Shown here: one piece after another, positions 33,382 through 39,521 of the stretch
How the letters are laid out: each line of letters opens with the position of its first letter
How positions within the stretch are numbered: position 1 is the stretch's first letter
DNA from: Porphyromonas levii DSM 23370
Lineage (GTDB): Bacteria; Bacteroidota; Bacteroidia; Bacteroidales; Porphyromonadaceae
Assembly: GCF_000379925.1 (NCBI RefSeq)
Contig: NZ_KB904236.1
Location: 1-39,521, forward strand
Reading direction: 5' to 3'
DNA length: 39,521 nucleotides
Position numbers and translations under genes: made by a program
Notes under the pieces: model-generated
Databases searched by the model: none
What the model was told of the DNA's origin: nothing
Seen by the model: the letters and a program-made list of their open reading frames with translations, nothing else

Positions 33382-35130
33382 ATGAAGTATAGTGATTTTA
33401 TGATGAAAACAAATTACGTATTACGATACATACTGGTCATCCTACCATTATTACTCATGGGATGCCGCAACAATAGGAGTGGAGACCCTATTGAACACTT
33501 TCTTATGAGTGACACTCAGAGCTTAGTCTTTGAGCAGCCTGGTGGCACAAAAGAAATATCTATTACCTCTGCCAGCTCTTCTAGCTGGAGCATTGATGAG
33601 GCCTCTTTGGATAAGTGGCTAAAGGTGCATAGAGAGGGGAATAGAATTATTGTGACTGCCGAAGAAAATACTGAAGTCGAAATGAGAACTTCGCCATTGA
33701 CTGTTGATTTGCCAGGCAGTAAGTTCAGTTTCTCTATCTCTCAGTTTGGAACCAAGCCTTCGATAGAGATAAAAGATGGTTTGACCGAACTTCGATTCGA
33801 CCGAGAGAAAGAAAGCAAAACGATCAAAGTAGTTTCTAATTCGTCGCATTGGAAAGTTCGCTCATTCGGCGAAATCCCATGGTTATCTTGGGTTAAGAAC
33901 GAAGATAACTCGCTGACACTTAGTGTGGAGGATTTTAGTAAAGATGACCCTGATTCGAAAAGAAGTCGTAAGGGCATTCTGTTTATATCCAATGATACCG
34001 AACACCTCAGAATGGATATTATTCAAAGAGGGTGGATACAGTTCGCTGATCCTCTAAGTATTCCATTTCACGCAAAGCGAAGTGAAATCATAGAGCAAGA
34101 GAAAGAGAGAGGGTATGAGCGCAATAGAGAATACGAACTCAGATACAAATTTCCAGAAGGTGATGTGGACAAACCATTTATGGCTTTCTCTACAGATGCA
34201 GAACAGTCTCCACTGATAATTTACAGATTCGATGGAGCGATAACACCATACTATCAGATTGCTACAGGAGATATTTATCTTAAAGCTAAAGAAAATCAAC
34301 GTTTTGAGGAAGAAGACCTTCGTTCGTGGATGGCGTTCAATGGTTATACTCCAAGTGCGAGGATGGAGAGGATGGAAAAGAGTACATCGCGATTCTTCCG
34401 TGCCAAAGATGATGTTACTGGTTATTTTGAAGTGTATAATTCGAATAATTCTAAGATTTTAAATCGAGCAAACGATTATAATGGCGCCTATATGCAGTAT
34501 AATGAAACGAGCAACTATCTTTCGCTTATAAATAATGAAAAAAATGTGGAAACATTTCCTACTCGTACAGCTCATAGGCTCCATGACATAAAATTCAAGC
34601 TAAAAGAGGTGATGGAGTACGAAGCTTCTCAGGGATTTCTGCCAGACTACACTCATGATTTGTCTATTTCTTCTTCTGACCCAGAGATACAATATTACTC
34701 CTTAGTGTTTATCCCTAAAGTACAGGATAATAAGAAGGGTGCACTAAAAATGGTACACTATGTGTTTAATTGTATTGAAGCGCTTGATCAATATCCTGAT
34801 TTGAATGGTAAGATTACCCGAGATTCGAAACTCAAGGGTACTGTGGGACAGCGACAGGACGTGTATGAAGGCTTAGATTATATTTACAATGTGAAACCAG
34901 GGAATCCATACTTCCCAGAATATGGTTCTGAATTTTATCTGAAACCTTCTTTACATAACCCCGCCCAAAAAAAAGGATATGTATTGGGTCGAACAGACCA
35001 GGGAAGTGGTTACACAACTTATTACCGAGGGATAGATGAGCTTGTAGACATTCGTCCTAAGGGTGAAGGGGAAGTGGTATTCCAGTACTATAAGAATAAG
35101 AGCTATGTGGATAACTTCCCTAAAAATTAA
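33382..35130 (+). CDS. BACON-like-domain outer-membrane lipoprotein, function unknown
   Basis: 582 residues. The lipobox LLLMGC (Cys28) follows the signal peptide; Met7 or Met8 (MKTNYVLRYILV) are alternative starts. Two consecutive beta-sandwich repeats resemble BACON domains. The first spans about 45-120 (SLVFEQPGGTKEISITSASSSSWSIDEASLDKWLKVHREGNRIIVTAEEN). The second spans about 125-225 (LRFDREKESKTIKVVSNSSHWKVRSFGEIPWLSWVKNEDNSLTLSVEDF). The remaining ~350 residues match nothing I recognise. They contain many aromatic residues and no visible catalytic motif. It sits between SusD3 and the protease, with 7 bases to the former, where PULs often encode surface-binding lipoproteins. A substrate-capture role is inference. 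Confidence 0.8.
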   Translation: MKYSDFMMKTNYVLRYILVILPLLLMGCRNNRSGDPIEHFLMSDTQSLVFEQPGGTKEISITSASSSSWSIDEASLDKWLKVHREGNRIIVTAEENTEVEMRTSPLTVDLPGSKFSFSISQFGTKPSIEIKDGLTELRFDREKESKTIKVVSNSSHWKVRSFGEIPWLSWVKNEDNSLTLSVEDFSKDDPDSKRSRKGILFISNDTEHLRMDIIQRGWIQFADPLSIPFHAKRSEIIEQEKERGYERNREYELRYKFPEGDVDKPFMAFSTDAEQSPLIIYRFDGAITPYYQIATGDIYLKAKENQRFEEEDLRSWMAFNGYTPSARMERMEKSTSRFFRAKDDVTGYFEVYNSNNSKILNRANDYNGAYMQYNETSNYLSLINNEKNVETFPTRTAHRLHDIKFKLKEVMEYEASQGFLPDYTHDLSISSSDPEIQYYSLVFIPKVQDNKKGALKMVHYVFNCIEALDQYPDLNGKITRDSKLKGTVGQRQDVYEGLDYIYNVKPGNPYFPEYGSEFYLKPSLHNPAQKKGYVLGRTDQGSGYTTYYRGIDELVDIRPKGEGEVVFQYYKNKSYVDNFPKN

Positions 35131-35153
35131 TCAACTAACGAAATTATTTTATC

Positions 35154-37964
35154 ATGAAAAATAAGACATTATCAGCTGTAGTAGCAATACTGGCGTTACT
35201 AATAGTTAGTAGTGTAGCGATAGGTTGCCAAAGAGAAATTGATTCGGAAATTCTTTCAGAGGCTCCGGAACAAAGAAACGACTCCTCTGCTGAAGAATCT
35301 ATCGTTTGGGAGCCAGGTATAGTCTATCTTAAACTCTCAAAAGGTGGCGATGCTAAAGCAAGAGAGAATATCTCTCAGAGTCTGAGGACATCTTCTCTTC
35401 GTAGTGCGACCTCTGGCGTAAGGCTAGAACAAGTCTTTGACATCAGTGGCGAATATGCCCCAGCAATGATTCGAGAGGGCTTGGATAGATGGTACAAGGT
35501 TGTCTTTGATGATAGCATTGATGTCCAGGAAGTTATTGATGACCTCCGAGCAGAGAAGGCAGTGGAGATAGTGCATGGAGAAATCAGATTAAAGCAAGCC
35601 GATGCCCAATTTACTCCTCTGCGTTCAAGTGTTTTTCCGGATACCAACCATGGTTATCCTGCTTTCCAAACACCGGACCCTTTACTCAAGAAGCAGTGGC
35701 ATTACTTCAATGAAGGGCTGACTGATGGCTTTGTGCGTGATGCTGATATCAATCTCTTTAAAGCATGGGAAACAACTACCGGTGACCCTAAGGTCATTGT
35801 GGCGATTATTGACTCAGGCGTTGACGTTGAGCATCCAGATCTCAAGGAGTCTATGTGGACGGGTGAAGGGGGTATCCACGGAAAAAACTTCTTCAATGGA
35901 ACCTTTAATTTGGATCCAGGTTTTCACGGGACTCATGTGGCTGGTACCGTGGCTGCACGAAACAATAATAATGTTGGGGTTGCAGGTGTAGCAGGAGGAG
36001 ATGGCACCAAAGATAGTGGCGTTCGTCTGATGAGCTGTCAGGTGTTTAGTTCGGATTTACCACATTCTAAAGCTGCTACGAACGATCAATATGCAGAAGC
36101 TTTTATTTGGGCGGCTAATCATGGGGCACTTATTGCCAATTGCTCATGGGGATTCGAGTTTAGAAAAAAAGAAGATATAAATTCCGAGTACTATAAGCAG
36201 AAACATGCTGATGCAGGTGCAATTATTCAAGCGGGCATTGACTACTTTATCAAGTATGCAGGAAATGATCCCGACGGTAAGCCTAAGCCAGGGACTATGA
36301 TGTCCGGCGGGGTGGTGATTTTCGCTTCAGGAAATGACAGCAGTGTGGATGTGGACATTATACCGGCTTATGATCCTTCTGTTATTGCTGTTGCGGCATT
36401 CAATCCTGATTTTAAGCTGTCTTCTTATTCTAGTTGTGGAAAATGGGTCGATATATTGGCTCCTGGTGGAGATACTGGAGATCGTATCAACCGAGGAATA
36501 TTGAGTACCGTGCCTAGTCACTTTCCGAAGATTAAAGTGGGGAATGATCTTGGATCTAGCTTAATATATAAAGGATTAGACTCAGAACAGGGGCTTTATG
36601 CTTATTTTATGGGTACCTCTATGGCTACTCCACACGTTACTGGTATAGCTGCGTTGATGGTTTCCCACTTTGGGAAGTCAGGTAATTTGACCAATAAGGA
36701 ACTTCAGAAAAGACTTCTTGCTGCCGTTAAGCCTCGTGATCATGAGTCTCAAAAACCTTCTTACAAAGGAAAGATGGGTGTAGGCTATATAGATGCAGCA
36801 TTGGCACTGAGTGATCCTGAAAAAGAAGCTCCTGCACAGGTTGATAAGATAGATGTTAAGAAGGTTGGTTATTACGATGCTGAGGTGTCATGGGAAGTAC
36901 CTGAAGACAAGGATGCACATACCAAAGTGGCATTTTCATACCGAATATATCTAAGCCCGAATGAAATTAAGGATCTCACGAAGCCTGCTGCTGAAGTGTA
37001 TAACCATGAGAAGAAACTGGGTGAGGAACTCTCTTACGCATTTTCAGGACTGGAGACTGGGAAAACTTACCATGTAGCTATTGTCGCATGCGATAGATTT
37101 GGAAATACGTCTAAGGTTCAACATGGCACATTCAAGACTAATCTTAACCATTCTCCAGTGATAGCTAACCTACCTACTGAACCCTTAGTGATACTCAATA
37201 CGAGTCCGTACTTCGTTCACTCATTCAAAATAAAAGATGAAGATAAACATACGTGGTCTTACAAGACCAGTGATCTTCCAGAAGGAGTAACAGTAGAGCG
37301 GGTTGGTGATGACCTCAAGATGTCGGTGATTGTACAAGGCTTAAGGGGTGAGTACTCATTTACCCTCGAGCTTGAAGACGAATTTAACGGCAAGTCAAAG
37401 TATGTCATTCCATTCTCAGTGGTAGATCACTCCGCCCCTATTTCAAATCAGAAGATAAAGAACCTCTTCTTGATGGAGAATGGGCAGGCACAGACAATAG
37501 ACCTTAGTTCTGCTTTTAAACTGGCAGCAGGGCTTACAGATATTTCTTTCGAGGCTGAGAGCAATAATAAGTCTGTAGTGACCGCTGAGGTACGCGATCA
37601 TCAGCTTATAGTTACACCTCACGAGGTGGGGGTAGCAACGATTATTGTCTATGGTAATGATGGTTATAGGAAGTCTTCTACTACTTTCATTGTCCGGGTG
37701 ACTAAAGCTGAAGCCTCTGAAATCCAGGCTCTCTATCCTATGCCTGCACATAGCTATCTGAAAATACTCGTGAAATCTGACGATGAAACTATCAATGTTA
37801 TTGTTACATCTTCTACAGGAGAGAAGCTGATAGAGGATAAACTAAAGGTCAATCCTATGACGCACGAGGCAACTTTAGAGTTGGATAAGTTAGTGACTGG
37901 AGTATACAATCTGATAGTAGAGACCAGTCGTTCAAAGGATTATCGTACATTTATTAAGAACTAA
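35154..37964 (+). CDS. S8 subtilisin-like protease with lipobox and T9SS C-terminal sorting domain
   Basis: 936 residues. The N-terminus has a lipobox-like VAIGC (Cys25). An inhibitor-like pro-region (about 55-150) is followed by the S8 domain with Asp220 (VAIIDSGVDVEHPDL), His261 (GFHGTHVAGTVAA), oxyanion Asn394 (VIFASGNDSS) and Ser489 (MGTSMATPHVTG), all intact. A fibronectin-III-like domain follows (about 560-650, VSWEVPEDKDAH...YRIYLSPNE), then beta-rich, cadherin-like modules. The last ~75 residues are a type A T9SS sorting domain: LYPMPAHSYLKI, VIVTSSTGEKLIEDKL and LVTGVYNLIVETSRSKDYRTFIKN. It should be exported by T9SS and act at the surface or outside, cutting proteins. A lipobox together with a T9SS domain is unusual. 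Confidence 0.92.
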   Translation: MKNKTLSAVVAILALLIVSSVAIGCQREIDSEILSEAPEQRNDSSAEESIVWEPGIVYLKLSKGGDAKARENISQSLRTSSLRSATSGVRLEQVFDISGEYAPAMIREGLDRWYKVVFDDSIDVQEVIDDLRAEKAVEIVHGEIRLKQADAQFTPLRSSVFPDTNHGYPAFQTPDPLLKKQWHYFNEGLTDGFVRDADINLFKAWETTTGDPKVIVAIIDSGVDVEHPDLKESMWTGEGGIHGKNFFNGTFNLDPGFHGTHVAGTVAARNNNNVGVAGVAGGDGTKDSGVRLMSCQVFSSDLPHSKAATNDQYAEAFIWAANHGALIANCSWGFEFRKKEDINSEYYKQKHADAGAIIQAGIDYFIKYAGNDPDGKPKPGTMMSGGVVIFASGNDSSVDVDIIPAYDPSVIAVAAFNPDFKLSSYSSCGKWVDILAPGGDTGDRINRGILSTVPSHFPKIKVGNDLGSSLIYKGLDSEQGLYAYFMGTSMATPHVTGIAALMVSHFGKSGNLTNKELQKRLLAAVKPRDHESQKPSYKGKMGVGYIDAALALSDPEKEAPAQVDKIDVKKVGYYDAEVSWEVPEDKDAHTKVAFSYRIYLSPNEIKDLTKPAAEVYNHEKKLGEELSYAFSGLETGKTYHVAIVACDRFGNTSKVQHGTFKTNLNHSPVIANLPTEPLVILNTSPYFVHSFKIKDEDKHTWSYKTSDLPEGVTVERVGDDLKMSVIVQGLRGEYSFTLELEDEFNGKSKYVIPFSVVDHSAPISNQKIKNLFLMENGQAQTIDLSSAFKLAAGLTDISFEAESNNKSVVTAEVRDHQLIVTPHEVGVATIIVYGNDGYRKSSTTFIVRVTKAEASEIQALYPMPAHSYLKILVKSDDETINVIVTSSTGEKLIEDKLKVNPMTHEATLELDKLVTGVYNLIVETSRSKDYRTFIKN

Positions 37965-37971
37965 TTACACC

Positions 37972-38916
37972 ATGAGAATAAGATTATTATCAGCAGTTTT
38001 CGTAGCCTTCATTTCGAGTACTCTTGCCTTTTCTCAAGGGCGTATACTTCCCATTCTTGAGTCTACACCGGATGTTCGCAGTACAGCCCTAGGGGGAGCA
38101 ATGTTGGGTGATACAAAGCAGATGCATATTTATTCTAATCCTGCGGCTGCAGTATTTTCGGATGAAAGGATGAGCATAGACTTGAGTAGCCAGATATTCC
38201 CAGCGGTAGAGGTAGGCAGGATAATGCAGTTCAACTTAGGCACGAATATTGAACTTGATCCGAATCGTGTTTTGCTCTTTGGAAGTAGGTGGAGAGGAGG
38301 ACAGACGATCCCAATCACTGCTACTACTGGTGATGCGGGAGTAGTGCGTCCTTTCGAGTGGACTTTAGATCTTGGATATGCGTTTAAGGTAATCCCATCG
38401 GTAGTTGCATATGCCACTACCACTTACTTTAAAAGCGATATGGGACGAAGCACCAGTGGAATTGGGTTTTCTGTGGGAGCAGGATACCAAAAACTATTTA
38501 AGATTAACCAGACTTCTACGCTGCTTACCTTAGGCTTAAGACTACAAGACGTAGGTAAGCCCATTAAATATGGTGATACTGGTATCCCTTACAGCTTACC
38601 TACTTCAGTCCAATTTGGAGGGGACTGGCAGTTGGCATTGTCTCCTAAGCATCAGGTAGCTTGGGCTTTAAGTGCTCGCTATTTCACTCCTAAGAATGCC
38701 CAACTACTGCTGGTGAGCAGTGGTATTGAATATTCTTTTAACAACCTTATCTCTGCCCGTATTGGCTACCGTTATGGACAGAAAGATTTGAACCAGTTGT
38801 CTTGTGGTATTGGAGGGTTTTATAAAGGAATCCGAGCGGACATTAGTTATCAGTATGGACTATCTAAATTGGCAGGGGTCGATGCACTCACTGTAGGAGT
38901 GGGATACTCATTCTAA
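37972..38916 (+). CDS. PorV/PorQ-family outer-membrane barrel protein
   Basis: 314 residues with signal peptide (MRIRLLSAVFVAFISSTLAFSQ). The mature start ILPILESTPDVRSTALGGAMLG, followed by YSNPAAAVF, is the hallmark of the PorV/PorQ (FadL-like) family. The rest is alternating beta-strand sequence ending DALTVGVGYSF with a terminal aromatic residue. PorV binds cargo sorting domains and ferries them to the surface-attachment complex; PorQ is a component of that complex. The gene lies 7 bases after a T9SS cargo gene, so a dedicated partnership is plausible. It is shorter than canonical PorV and may be a paralogue. Confidence 0.85.
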   Translation: MRIRLLSAVFVAFISSTLAFSQGRILPILESTPDVRSTALGGAMLGDTKQMHIYSNPAAAVFSDERMSIDLSSQIFPAVEVGRIMQFNLGTNIELDPNRVLLFGSRWRGGQTIPITATTGDAGVVRPFEWTLDLGYAFKVIPSVVAYATTTYFKSDMGRSTSGIGFSVGAGYQKLFKINQTSTLLTLGLRLQDVGKPIKYGDTGIPYSLPTSVQFGGDWQLALSPKHQVAWALSARYFTPKNAQLLLVSSGIEYSFNNLISARIGYRYGQKDLNQLSCGIGGFYKGIRADISYQYGLSKLAGVDALTVGVGYSF

Positions 38917-38973
38917 ATTTATAGTCCATTGTCAAAGATATGTAGCAAGCCTTTGTGGAACCAACTCCATTAA

Positions 38974-39001
38974 GAGAATGGGCACTTCGTGCAACATTCT
39001 C
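38974..39001. terminator. Hairpin after the porV-like gene, one arm identical to the IS5-like end
   Basis: GAGAATG (38974-38980) pairs with CATTCTC (38995-39001), and inside it GCAC pairs with GTGC. There is no T-run. The strand TTCGTGCAACATTCTC (38986-39001) is identical to 257-272 at the IS5-like element's end. It may be a terminator, an IS remnant or both. Confidence 0.4.
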
Positions 39002-39088
39002 ATTAAATGAGTCTTATGAAAGGCTGTTTTGTGCCTAAGGGTTAGCACTCAAGGGTGATGTGACAATTTAAGAAGTATTATTCAACAA

Positions 39089-39124
39089 CGAGGGTGTGCC
39101 AGTACATTTTTTGGCACACCCTCG
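39089..39124 (+). terminator. Terminator-like hairpin downstream of the susC3 locus
   Basis: CGAGGGTGTGCCA pairs perfectly with TGGCACACCCTCG (13-bp stem) around a loop containing a T6 run. It lies 173 bases after the porV-like stop codon. The rest of the gap 38917-39183 has no gene that I recognise. Confidence 0.6.
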
Positions 39125-39183
39125 TGCTGTTTACTGAGAGAACTTCAGTTCATTGTGTGAAAGGTTATTGAGATCGGTTCAGC

Positions 39184-39521
39184 GTAACTCTCCCAAAACG
39201 GGCGTATTGTGGCGGTTTATTATTATAGTCATCTTTGCGGTTGGAAGTTGTTCAGGTATTAGATGACTACGATTTATGTTTAATCTAAATGAAAGCAATT
39301 GCTTTTTCCTGTTTATTAGTGGCGTTGACTTGAGGAAAGGGTTTGGAGGTTTGGAGGGGATCATTCTTAGAGATGGTCGCAATCCTTTAGAGGGGGATGT
39401 GTTTGTGTTTATCAATAGGTCGAGGACTACGATGAAATTGCTCCACTGGGAACGGGGCGGGTATGTGATTTACCATAAACGCCTGGAATGTGGTCGGATA
39501 AGCCATAAGGTGTTTGTCAAA
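39184..39521 (+). mobile_element. IS66-family insertion sequence, left end (continues off window)
   Basis: The element is recognised by its TnpB gene. GTAACTCTCCCAAAACGG at 39184 is a plausible terminal inverted repeat, since IS66 ends typically begin GTAA. Only about 90 bases separate it from tnpB, so no tnpA precedes tnpB here. The transposase gene and right end are beyond the window. Confidence 0.7.
39276..39521 (+). CDS. tnpB: IS66-family accessory protein TnpB (Orf2), 3' end missing
   Basis: 82 residues from the ATG at 39276, open to the window edge. It shows the IS66 Orf2 pattern: VDLRKGFGGLEGII, then NPLEGDVFVFINRSRTTMKLLHWERGGYVIYHKRLECGRI. The latter corresponds to the family motif G-VFVF-N--R---K-L-WD--G---W-KRLE-G-F. 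TnpB is required with the DDE transposase in many IS66 elements; its biochemical role is unclear. It runs in the same direction as the susC3 locus. Confidence 0.9.
   Translation, partial: MFNLNESNCFFLFISGVDLRKGFGGLEGIILRDGRNPLEGDVFVFINRSRTTMKLLHWERGGYVIYHKRLECGRISHKVFVK

Overview
The window looks like a chromosome segment from a Bacteroidales bacterium, most likely Porphyromonas or a close relative. Three things point there. There are three SusC/SusD (RagA/RagB-type) outer-membrane importer pairs. Promoters show a TAnnTTTG -7 box instead of sigma70 boxes. A subtilase carries a type IX secretion (T9SS) C-terminal domain next to a PorV-family barrel. The genus is inference.

Layout. Positions 1-272 are the end of an IS5-like element with a truncated transposase. 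299-5116 (minus) is SusC/SusD pair 1. 5309-5642 is a long intergenic repeat. 5656-10551 (minus) holds three tandem paralogous surface lipoproteins, each with a coiled coil, a Big_2 Ig fold and a FISUMP-like C-terminus. 10814-12491 (minus) is a compact cassette: amidase, small two-helix membrane protein, lipobox-plus-TM protein, HU-like protein. It resembles a phage endolysin-holin-spanin module. 12700-17597 (plus) is a housekeeping run: YidE/AspT-type transporter, pyrB, pyrI, LemA and a TPM-domain protein. Rubredoxin, DsbD and an RluA-type pseudouridine synthase follow on minus. 21379-26331 (minus) is SusC/SusD pair 2. A PspC-domain peptide and a HAD hydrolase follow on plus. 27857-28180 is a second copy of the long repeat, inverted relative to the first. 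28722-38916 (plus) is a five-gene locus: SusC3, SusD3, BACON-like lipoprotein, subtilase with a T9SS sorting domain, and a PorV/PorQ-family barrel. An IS66-family element begins at about 39184 and runs off the window.

How the genes may work together. The right-hand locus reads as a protein/peptide analogue of a polysaccharide utilisation locus: a secreted or surface protease cuts protein, the SusCD pair imports the peptides, and a PorV-family barrel serves export or anchoring. SusC1 and SusC3 share a nearly identical N-terminus, and both lie directly downstream of a copy of the same ~330-bp repeat in the same polarity. Each copy contains a strong terminator, three tandem 22-bp near-palindromic units and a G/C-rich hairpin. 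The hairpin loop is in opposite orientation in the two copies relative to the surrounding repeat, which suggests a local inversion. No rRNA, tRNA, CRISPR array or reverse transcriptase was seen.
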